Below are positions 1 to 6,558 of a DNA stretch of 6,558 nucleotides, in pieces (positions within the stretch are counted from its first letter, which is position 1; every line of letters starts with the position of its first letter). Source of the stretch: a bacterium UBP2_UBA4780 (lineage in GTDB: Bacteria; Edwardsbacteria; AC1; EtOH8); contig DHHE01000210.1 of NCBI GenBank assembly GCA_002403115.1, positions 1 through 6,558 on the forward strand, given 5' to 3'. Under the pieces are notes generated by a model. It was given only the letters and a program-made list of their open reading frames with translations. It ran no database searches and had not been told where the DNA came from. Position numbers and translations under genes: made by a program.

Positions 1-11
1 CAGGAGACATC

Positions 12-689
12 ATGGAAAACGTCAAAATAGTCAAGTATAAGGCCTTCAACGAGATAGCCTCGTCGGTGGTCCACGAAATGAAAAATCCGCTATCGGCCAT
101 AACCTTGGGCCTTGAGTATATCCAGCTCGGGAGCGCCGAGGCAAAAGCGAAAGCCGACGTATTTTCTAACATCTCGACGGCCGTGGGCCGCCTGAACGAG
201 ATGCTGGAAAACCTTCGACTTATATTCAGCGACGAGAGCGAATCGGGCAAAAGAACCCCGTTGAAGATTTCCGAGATCCTGGGCAAGACCAAGGGCCTGA
301 TGAACTATTATCTGACCAAGAACCACATTCACTTCGAGATCAATGCGGACGGGGACGAACCTTGGATAATCGGCAACGAAGGGCAGTTGATGACCATTTT
401 CTTCCTGGCCGCCGCCTGGTTGATAAGGCGGGCGGAAAGCGGAAGCAGCATGGTGTTTCAGCTGGCGCCGGAAAACGGAAGTATAAAAGTCATGGCGGTA
501 TCGCAGGGCGGTTCCGGCAGCTTAAGCGCCAAGCCGCGTCCGGCCGGGGACAAACAGACGACCGAGGCGCTGAAAGAGCTGGCCTCGGCCAATGGCTGGC
601 AGGCAACCTTTGCCGAACCGGACGATGGAAAGGCGGAACTGACCATAAGCTTCCCGGCCGGAAAATTAATGCATCAGAAAAGGGGCTAA
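12..689 (+). CDS. Soluble histidine-kinase-like protein with degenerate ATPase domain; probable histidine phosphotransferase (Spo0B/ChpT-like)
   Basis: This 225-residue cytoplasmic protein has no sensor or membrane segment. A HisKA/DHp dimerisation helix pair fills about residues 8-75, with the H-box VVHEMKNPLSAI and phosphoacceptor His21 followed by Glu22, Asn25 and Pro26. Residues 84-217 keep the outline of a HATPase_c fold, ending in an AELTISFPAG strand, but its key motifs are lost. The N-box region (IFFLAAAWLIRRA, 129-141) has Trp136 where the Mg-binding Asn belongs. The G1 box DxGxG reads QGGSG (165-169), so its Asp is Gln. No GLGL-type G2 box is visible. Such a protein should not bind ATP well. 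Spo0B and ChpT have the same architecture and act as phosphotransferases between receivers, so I infer that role; a phosphatase or a kinase-inhibiting pseudokinase is also possible. The ATG follows AGGAGA at 2-7 with a 4 nt spacer. The next gene starts 1 nt after its stop, so the two are co-transcribed. Confidence 0.85.
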   Translation: MENVKIVKYKAFNEIASSVVHEMKNPLSAITLGLEYIQLGSAEAKAKADVFSNISTAVGRLNEMLENLRLIFSDESESGKRTPLKISEILGKTKGLMNYYLTKNHIHFEINADGDEPWIIGNEGQLMTIFFLAAAWLIRRAESGSSMVFQLAPENGSIKVMAVSQGGSGSLSAKPRPAGDKQTTEALKELASANGWQATFAEPDDGKAELTISFPAGKLMHQKRG

Positions 690-690
690 A

Positions 691-2072
<1,382 letters not shown>

Positions 2073-2076
<4 letters not shown>

Positions 2077-2522
2077 AACGAAAATTGATGATAGTCGAGG
2101 ACGAGCCGGTGCTGGCCGGCACCGTGGCCGCGTTGCTCGGCCAGGAGAGGTACGCGATAGTCACGGCCGCCGACGGCCGGCAGGCAACCGCGATGATAGC
2201 CCGGGAAAAGCCGGACATCATCCTTTCCGACCTGGTGATGCCGGGCATGGACGGCATGCAGCTGCTGGATTGGGTTCGGGAAAAAGGGTACGACTGCGCC
2301 TTCATCCTGATGACGGTCAAGGACAGCGCCTTCGGGCCGATCTCCAGGGGCAGGCATGTTCCGGATTTCTGCCTGACGAAGCCCTTCGACCGTAAAAGCC
2401 TTCTGGACGCGGTTACAGAGGCCGAGGCCGGGAAAGTCGCCGGGGGAAATGCCGGGGGAGAGGGACAGGGACCGGAAACGAATGGAAAGACGGGAAGGAG
2501 TGGACGACATGAACGGAAATGA
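2073..2522 (+). CDS. Stand-alone response-regulator receiver protein with basic tail
   Basis: This 149-residue protein is a single receiver domain (about 3-117) plus a tail. Acidic residues Glu9-Asp10, phosphoacceptor Asp53 (in ILSDLVMPGMDG), Thr81 and Lys103 (LTKPF) are all present, so it should accept phosphate. The stretch between Thr81 and Lys103 (AFGPISRGRHVPDFC) is unusual. It contains two Gly and two Pro where receivers normally have helix alpha-4 and the GA.DYL motif, so the alpha4-beta5-alpha5 signalling face is probably altered. Residues 118-149 are rich in Gly, Lys, Arg and Asn, and look disordered. The start at 2073 overlaps the upstream stop by 4 nt (ATGA) and has GGGAGAAG just before it at 2063-2070. 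The frame stays open further upstream, to an ATG at 1806, but that stretch lies inside the activator gene and translates as low-complexity Arg/Pro/Gly sequence. A CheY/Spo0F-like phosphate shuttle is the simplest role, by inference. Confidence 0.92.
2495..2500 (+). promoter_or_regulatory. Ribosome binding site deciding the HD-GYP gene start
   Basis: AAGGAG lies 8 nt before the ATG at 2509 and selects that start. In-frame ATGs at 2449 and 2482 would add 20 or 9 residues but have poorer upstream signals, and the extra residues are charged, non-domain sequence. The site lies within the end of the preceding receiver gene, so translation of the two genes may be coupled. Confidence 0.75.
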
Positions 2523-3636
2523 CGACATACTGAACGCCAGGATACTGGCGGTCGACGACGAGCCGGTCGGACTGAATTTCCTGAAGGTCAACCTTCAGGC
2601 CAGGGGTTTCCGCCGGGTGACGGTCTGCACCGACCCCCGCCAGGCGCTGGAGGTCATGAAGGACATCATGCCCGATGTGCTGCTGCTCGATCTCGTAATG
2701 CCGGAGCTGGACGGTTTCGGGTTCATGGAGCTGGCGCGGCGGGAGCGGCCCGGAGAGTTCCTTCCCATCCTGGTGATCTCGGGACAGGGCGATTCCGAGT
2801 CGAAGCGCCGGGCCCTGGAGGCGGGCGCCAGGGATTTCATAACCAAGCCGTTCGACATGGTCGAAGTGGCGGCCCGCGTCAGGAACATGGCCGAGATGAA
2901 GCTCATCTACGACCAACTGCGCGGCCAGAACCGGGAGCTGGAGGAGAAGGTGGCGGCCAGGACCGAGAACCTGCACAACACCTTCCGCGAGGTGCTCAAC
3001 AGCCTGAGCACCGCCATGGAGTACCACAACAAGGAGACGGGAGACCATTTGAAAAGGATCAGGGACTTCATCTCCATCCTGGCCCGGGGTTCCGGGGTCG
3101 AAAATACCAAGGCCGAGAGACTGGCCGACGCCAGCGTCATGCACGACATCGGCAAGATCGGGGTGCCGGAGGGGGTGCTGGTCAAGGCCGGTCCGCTGAC
3201 GGCCCAAGAATGGGAGCTGATGAAGAACCACACCGTCATCGGGGCGGACATCCTGGCGGGATACGATTCCGGGCTTATTCACGTCGCCCGGAACATCGCC
3301 CTGACCCACCACGAGAAATGGAACGGGACGGGCTATCCCCGGGGCCTGGTGGGAATCGAGATCCCCCTGGAGGGCCGGATGGTGTCCCTGTGCGACGCTT
3401 TCGACGCCCTGCTCTCGGAGCGCCCATACAAGCCGGCCTGGCCGATGGACGAGGCGGTGAAGGCCATCCTGGCCGAGAGGGGCCGCAGCTTCGATCCGAA
3501 TCTGGTGGATGTTTTCGAGGCCCTCAAGGACGAGTTCATAGAAGCGGCCAGGGTCGGCCGGGCCGGGGAAGCGCCGGCACTGCGGCCCGTTCCCGGGAAC
3601 ACGGCCGTTTCGCGGCAAAATACCCTGGCTGCCTGA
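2509..3636 (+). CDS. Response regulator with HD-GYP cyclic-di-GMP phosphodiesterase domain (RpfG-like)
   Basis: This protein has 375 residues. A receiver domain (about 10-127) carries Asp16-Asp17, phosphoacceptor Asp61 (LLLDLVMPELDG), Ser91 and Lys113. A helical, probably coiled-coil linker (about 128-165, NRELEEKVAARTENL) joins it to an HD-GYP domain (about 165-345). All usual metal-ligand positions are visible: His180 (ETGDH), His212-Asp213 (MHDIGKIGVP), His241 (KNHTVIGADIL), His267-His268 and Asp296 (LCDAFDAL). The HHEKWNGTGYPRGL signature is complete with GYP at 275-277, followed by RPYK at 305-308. Domains of this kind hydrolyse cyclic di-GMP to pGpG or GMP. The intact motifs suggest an active enzyme controlled by phosphorylation of the receiver, as in RpfG-type proteins. 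The last 25 residues are unstructured-looking. No GGDEF cyclase is encoded in the window, so the c-di-GMP source is elsewhere. The start overlaps the end of the upstream receiver gene by 14 nt. Confidence 0.96.
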   Translation: MNGNDDILNARILAVDDEPVGLNFLKVNLQARGFRRVTVCTDPRQALEVMKDIMPDVLLLDLVMPELDGFGFMELARRERPGEFLPILVISGQGDSESKRRALEAGARDFITKPFDMVEVAARVRNMAEMKLIYDQLRGQNRELEEKVAARTENLHNTFREVLNSLSTAMEYHNKETGDHLKRIRDFISILARGSGVENTKAERLADASVMHDIGKIGVPEGVLVKAGPLTAQEWELMKNHTVIGADILAGYDSGLIHVARNIALTHHEKWNGTGYPRGLVGIEIPLEGRMVSLCDAFDALLSERPYKPAWPMDEAVKAILAERGRSFDPNLVDVFEALKDEFIEAARVGRAGEAPALRPVPGNTAVSRQNTLAA

Positions 3637-3706
3637 GATAAGCAATGCCCGATGCGGGTACCGGCGGGCGATGCCTGGCTGGGATCGGCGATCTGAAGGA
3701 GCGGAC
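3637..3706. other. 70 nt intergenic gap with imperfect inverted repeat
   Basis: This is the only sizeable gap inside the gene run. GCAATGCCCG (3642-3651) can pair with CGGGCGATGC (3665-3674), with one mismatch and one G-T wobble, across a 13 nt loop. No T-tract follows, so it is not a standard intrinsic terminator. I see no convincing sigma-70 or sigma-54 promoter. It might be an RNA stability or attenuation element, or chance in GC-rich DNA. Confidence 0.3.
3696..3701 (+). promoter_or_regulatory. Ribosome binding site deciding the multi-PAS gene start
   Basis: AAGGAG lies 5 nt before the ATG at 3707. An in-frame ATG at 3671 would add 12 residues but has no comparable site, so 3707 is preferred. 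Confidence 0.7.
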
Positions 3707-5896
3707 ATGAAAACGGCGGGAGTAATACACGGCGAAGAACAGCGAATCCCGGAGGCGGGCGCTCCGGCCCGGGAAATCGTCGTTCAGGCGGATGGCGGGA
3801 GTGCCGCCTGTGACGAATCGGCGTTGAAGGCGTTGCTGCTGGACGCTGTCAGCGACTCCGTCATCGTCCACGACCTGGAAGGCTGCATCATCTACGCCAA
3901 CCGGGCCGCCCGCGACTTGCGGGGCTACACCCAGGAGGAGTTCCTCCGTCTCAACCTGCGGGACATACTGGGGGGTGACACCGAGTCCGCCCTGGAGAAG
4001 CGTATGGCCGGCCTGACGGCAACAGGCCGGCACGAAACGGAATCAAGCTCCCGGCGCAAGGACGGCAGCGAGTTCCCGGTCGAGATCGATTCCCGGCTGG
4101 TGTCCATCGAGGGCCAGAGCTATGTGCTGAGCGTGGCCCGGGACATCGCCGAGCGTGAAAAGGCTGAACAAGCCCTCAAAGAAACCGTGGAGAAACTGGA
4201 AGCGACCCTCGCCGCTTTTCCCGATCTTTTGTTCGAGGTTGATCGGACGGGTCTGATTTATGATTATCACACCTCGCCCGAAAATCAGCTGTACGCGCCG
4301 CCCGGGGAATTCGCGGGAAAAACGGTCGCCCAGATGCTGCCGGCGGATGCGGCAGCCGTCATCCAGGGGGCGCTCGCTAAAGCCGAGCTCCAGGGAAAGC
4401 ACGGCGGTGACATTTATTCACTTGATATGCCCGGCGGCCGTCGCTGGTACGAGCTATCCGTGTCGCTTATGGGCAAAAGGAGCATTCCGGAGGCAAGGTA
4501 TCTGGCGACCGTTCGTGACATCACGGAGCGCAAGAAGGCCGAGGCGGCGTTGCGCGAATCCGAACAGGATTTCAGGACGATCTTCGAAAATGCCGGCGAC
4601 GGAATGTTCCTGGCCGATTTGGAAACCAATAAATTACTGAAAGGCAATGCGTCGTGCCTTAAAATGCTGGGCCTTTCCCAGGAGGAATTCATATGCAGTG
4701 TTTTGCGGGACCTTCACCCGCCCGAGGAGCTGCCCCAGATATTCGAGAAAATCGGCATGTTTATGAAGGGCGACAAGGACCTCCGCATGGAGTGCCGTTT
4801 CAAGCGTAAAGACGGGTCCACATTCACCTCCGACCTCAGCCCCTCCTCGGTCAATTATCAAGGGAAGAAGGCCATCTTGATCGTCTTTCAGGACATCTCC
4901 CAGCGCAAGCAAGAGGCCGAGGCATTGCAGGAAAGCAGGCAACTTTTCCAAAGTTATTTTGAAAATGCTCCGTACGGCGTGTTTATTGCCGATGAAAAAG
5001 GCAGTTATCTTCAAGTAAACCATGCTGCCTGCAGGATCACCGGGTACTCCCGGGAGGAATTACTGGTCCTAAGCATACCGGACATGATTCCCCCGGAAGA
5101 AAGGGAAACAGCTGGCAACCATTTTCGCCGTGCGGCAGAAACCGGAAAGGCTTCCGGAGAATTCGCATTCAGGCATAAAAATGGAAATATTCGATATTGG
5201 TCGGTTGATGCCGTCAAACTGTCGGAAACGCGCTTTATGGGCTTTGTTCAGGACATTACCGAGCGGAAAATGATTGAGGACGAACTGAAATCTTCCGAGG
5301 CCAAGTACCGTCTGCTGGTGGATAATCTGGGCGAGGGTATCGGCATCACCGACCGGCATGAGCTATTCACCTTCGCCAACCATGCGGCCGAGCGGATCTT
5401 CGGGGCCGGGCCCGGTCAGCTGGTTGGCCGCGCCGTAACCGAATTTCTTGACCCAGCCGGACTGGAAGTGGTCAATCAACAGACCGCCAATCGCCGCGTT
5501 GGAGCCGAGAACCGCTACGAGCTGGCCATCAACGACGCCGGCGGCCAGCGGAAGTATCTGACCGTCACCGCCGTTCCGCAGACCGGCGAACAGGGCGGGT
5601 TCCTCGGCACCTTCGGCATTTTCTGGGACATCACCCAGCGCAAGAAGGCCGAGGCCGAGCGGGAGAAGATGATCTCCGAACTTAAGGAAGCCCTGGCCAA
5701 CATCAAACAGCTCAAGGACCTGATACCCATCTGCGCCTCATGCAAGAAGATCCGTAACGACCAGGGCTACTGGCAGCAGGTGGACGTCTATCTGAAAGAA
5801 AACACGGAGTCCGACGTCTCCCACGGCCTGTGCCGGGAGTGCGCCGAGAAACTGTACCCCGAATTCGCCAAGAAGAAGGAGACACGTCATGAATGA
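3707..5896 (+). CDS. Cytoplasmic five-PAS sensor protein with C-terminal four-cysteine module
   Basis: This 729-residue protein has no signal peptide or membrane segment. After a variable N-terminus (1-37) come five PAS domains at about 40-150, 166-277, 285-402, 411-522 and 532-647. Each ends in a DIT-type linker (RDIAEREKAE, RDITERKKAE, QDISQRKQEAE, QDITERKMIE, WDITQRKKAE), the usual PAS-to-helix signal connector. A short coiled coil (648-670) leads to a compact C-terminal module: LIPICASCKKIRNDQGYW, then SHGLCRECAEKLYPEF. Cys676 and Cys679 pair with Cys709 and Cys712 as CX2C-X29-CX2C, with His706 nearby, which suggests a bound metal such as zinc. I recall this tail on other environmental PAS and receiver proteins but know no established function for it. 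No histidine kinase, GGDEF, EAL or HTH output is present, so it probably acts by protein contact, perhaps on the receiver encoded immediately downstream (8 nt overlap). PAS ligands cannot be predicted from the sequence. PAS3 and PAS4 are clearly more AT-rich at the DNA level than the rest. Confidence 0.92.
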   Translation: MKTAGVIHGEEQRIPEAGAPAREIVVQADGGSAACDESALKALLLDAVSDSVIVHDLEGCIIYANRAARDLRGYTQEEFLRLNLRDILGGDTESALEKRMAGLTATGRHETESSSRRKDGSEFPVEIDSRLVSIEGQSYVLSVARDIAEREKAEQALKETVEKLEATLAAFPDLLFEVDRTGLIYDYHTSPENQLYAPPGEFAGKTVAQMLPADAAAVIQGALAKAELQGKHGGDIYSLDMPGGRRWYELSVSLMGKRSIPEARYLATVRDITERKKAEAALRESEQDFRTIFENAGDGMFLADLETNKLLKGNASCLKMLGLSQEEFICSVLRDLHPPEELPQIFEKIGMFMKGDKDLRMECRFKRKDGSTFTSDLSPSSVNYQGKKAILIVFQDISQRKQEAEALQESRQLFQSYFENAPYGVFIADEKGSYLQVNHAACRITGYSREELLVLSIPDMIPPEERETAGNHFRRAAETGKASGEFAFRHKNGNIRYWSVDAVKLSETRFMGFVQDITERKMIEDELKSSEAKYRLLVDNLGEGIGITDRHELFTFANHAAERIFGAGPGQLVGRAVTEFLDPAGLEVVNQQTANRRVGAENRYELAINDAGGQRKYLTVTAVPQTGEQGGFLGTFGIFWDITQRKKAEAEREKMISELKEALANIKQLKDLIPICASCKKIRNDQGYWQQVDVYLKENTESDVSHGLCRECAEKLYPEFAKKKETRHE

Positions 5897-6296
5897 GAGT
5901 GATAAAGCGGCCCGCTGCTGGCCGGTCACCGTCCTGCTGGTGGAGGACGATTTGGAGCTGGCGGCCGCGCTGCGCCACGCCTTGGTCGAACACGGCTGCC
6001 TGGTCCACCTGGCCCAGGACGGCAGCGAGGCCCTGGAGGCCCTGGGCCGGATGCGGCCGGACGTCATCGTCATGGACGCGGTCATGGCCGGAATGGACGG
6101 CATGGAGACCCTCCAGGCCGTCAAGTCGGACTGGCGCCACCGCGGCATCCCGGTGATCGTGACCAGCGGGTCCGGGGAATACCGGGAATGGGCACTGCGG
6201 GCCGGGGCCGATGTCTTCCTGCTGAAGCCGGCCGGCGGTGAAACACTTTTCCGAACGGTGATGGAATGCATCGGAGCGGCCGCCTGGGCGGCCTGA
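5889..6296 (+). CDS. Stand-alone response-regulator receiver protein
   Basis: This 135-residue protein is a single receiver domain (about 13-130) after a short N-terminal extension. The acidic pocket Glu19-Asp20-Asp21, phosphoacceptor Asp63 (VIVMDAVMAGMDG), Ser93 and Lys113 (LLKP) are present, so phosphorylation should be possible. The Pro usually found four residues after the phosphoacceptor Asp is Ala67. There is no DNA-binding or enzymatic output domain. The ATG overlaps the end of the multi-PAS gene by 8 nt, and AAGGAG at 5876-5881 gives a 7 nt spacer. This arrangement suggests translational coupling and a functional link to that sensor. It could be a phosphate shuttle or sink, or a CheY-like partner that acts by binding. 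It is the last gene of the run; only non-coding repeat-rich DNA follows to the window edge. Confidence 0.93.
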   Translation: MNESDKAARCWPVTVLLVEDDLELAAALRHALVEHGCLVHLAQDGSEALEALGRMRPDVIVMDAVMAGMDGMETLQAVKSDWRHRGIPVIVTSGSGEYREWALRAGADVFLLKPAGGETLFRTVMECIGAAAWAA

Positions 6297-6312
6297 GTGC
6301 GATCGTCCCGAT

Positions 6313-6408
6313 GCGCCCCGCCGGCGGTCGAGTGGCTGCCATCTCGATACGAACCGATACCCGGTTCTACTCGATGAGCAGCAGCAGTATCGAGACCCGG
6401 CGGGGCGC
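6313..6408. repeat. REP-like structured repeat, copy A
   Basis: This is a nested inverted repeat. The outer stem is GCGCCCCGCCGG (6313-6324) with CCGGCGGGGCGC (6397-6408), 12 perfect pairs. The middle stem is TCTCGATAC (6342-6350) with GTATCGAGA (6387-6395), 9 pairs. The inner hairpin is GAACCG (6351-6356) with CGGTTC (6362-6367) around a 5 nt loop. The inner hairpin is followed directly by TACTCGATG. CTAC at the hairpin foot resembles the GTAG/CTAC tetranucleotide of REP elements handled by RAYT-type transposases. TCGAGT at 6328-6333 can also pair with ACTCGA at 6369-6374, crossing the middle stem. Assignment to REP elements is by resemblance only. Confidence 0.6.
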
Positions 6409-6457
6409 CAGCAAAGTGTCCGCCGGCTGCCCGAGGTCCGAATGCCGTTCAACGGAC

Positions 6458-6539
6458 GGCCGACATCGAGTAGGCCGACATCTCGATACGAAACGGGAAC
6501 CGTTTCTACTCGATGTTCGGCCGTATCGAGATGTCGGCC
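6458..6539. repeat. REP-like structured repeat, copy B, with interlocked arms
   Basis: This copy is in the same orientation as copy A, with the shared core offset by 139 bases. GGCCGACATCTCGATAC (6473-6489) pairs perfectly over 17 bases with 6523-6539. The inner hairpin is GAAACGG (6490-6496) with CCGTTTC (6500-6506) around a GAA loop, again followed by TACTCGATG. A further arm, GGCCGACATCGAGTA (6458-6472), matches the complement of 6507-6522 over 15 pairs with one extra T. That pairing crosses the 17 bp stem, so the two cannot form as one nested hairpin. The first ten bases of the two left arms are identical, so arms can also swap partners. Confidence 0.65.
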
Positions 6540-6558
6540 ATAGTCTGAAACAGCTAAC

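Larger units (their letters stand above)
6297..6558. other. Non-coding tail of the gene run with nested inverted repeats
   Basis: I see no credible gene, tRNA or promoter here on either strand. The stretch is dominated by two related inverted-repeat elements, 6313-6408 and 6458-6539. Between them, GTCCG (6436-6440) can pair with CGGAC (6453-6457) as a weak extra stem. No T-tract follows either element, so classical intrinsic termination is not supported, although strong structures at the end of an operon can protect the mRNA 3' end. Confidence 0.7.

Noticed and set aside
594..618. Sigma-54 promoter-like CTGGCAGG and TTTGC upstream of the activator
   Set aside because: The spacing between the GG and GC elements is 12 or 8, not the required 10, and the site lies inside the first gene.
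2413..3708. Minus-strand open frame of 431 codons opposite the HD-GYP gene
   Set aside because: It is longer than the real gene but has low-complexity antisense composition and no domain, whereas the + strand has complete REC and HD-GYP motifs.
6313..6408. Rho-independent terminator after the last gene
   Set aside because: The stem is strong, but the 3' side continues into CAGCAAAGTGTC with no T-tract. The second element also lacks one.
5712..6452. Minus-strand open frame of 246 codons spanning the last receiver gene and part of the repeat region
   Set aside because: Its Arg/Gly/Pro-rich translation has no domain. The + strand receiver is clear.
6458..6539. HDV-like self-cleaving ribozyme
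   Set aside because: The arm order resembles the P1, P2, P3, P1', P2' order of HDV ribozymes. However, there is no P4 or joining segment with a catalytic C between the a' and b' arms, and the a arms are far longer than P1.
6313..6539. CRISPR array
   Set aside because: Only two imperfect repeats are present, with strong internal symmetry and a long unequal spacer. There are no cas genes.

Overview
The window holds one co-directional run of six signal-transduction genes on the + strand (positions 12 to 6296), followed by about 260 bases of non-coding DNA built largely from nested inverted repeats. Coding DNA is GC-rich (roughly 60 % in the lines I counted by hand). An NtrC-family sigma-54 activator, an RpfG-like REC-HD-GYP protein and a multi-PAS protein with a Cys-rich tail point to a free-living Gram-negative-type environmental bacterium, for example Desulfobacterota or one of the candidate phyla with a similar gene style. 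ATA and AGG codons are used freely. No gene fixes the taxonomy, so this is inference.

Layout: (1) 12-689, a small soluble histidine-kinase relative with an intact H-box but a degenerate ATP-binding domain. (2) 691-2076, a complete NtrC-type activator (receiver, AAA+, Fis-type HTH). (3) 2073-2522, a stand-alone receiver with a basic, disordered-looking tail. (4) 2509-3636, a receiver fused to a complete HD-GYP cyclic-di-GMP phosphodiesterase domain. (5) 3707-5896, a cytoplasmic protein with five PAS domains and a four-Cys C-terminal module but no recognised enzymatic output. (6) 5889-6296, a second stand-alone receiver. Genes 1 to 4 abut or overlap (1 nt gap, 4 nt overlap, 14 nt overlap). A 70 nt gap precedes gene 5, and genes 5 and 6 overlap by 8 nt. 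Every start has a good purine-rich ribosome binding site, and the run probably continues upstream.

How they may work together: four receiver domains with intact phosphoacceptor Asp residues sit beside a protein that keeps the phosphorylatable His but has lost the key ATP-binding residues. That resembles phosphorelay hubs such as Spo0B and ChpT. The inferred picture is a relay in which a kinase encoded elsewhere or upstream phosphorylates a stand-alone receiver, gene 1 passes the phosphate on, and the outputs are sigma-54-dependent transcription (gene 2) and c-di-GMP breakdown (gene 4). The PAS protein would be a cytoplasmic sensor or scaffold.

The tail (6297-6558) contains two related copies of a structured repeat in direct orientation. 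Each has a CTCGATAC/GTATCGAG outer stem and an inner hairpin followed by CTAC and TCGATG. The inner stems differ by a compensatory base-pair change. The second copy also has a further arm that would cross the main stem (pseudoknot topology). They look like REP-type intergenic repeats rather than ordinary terminators.
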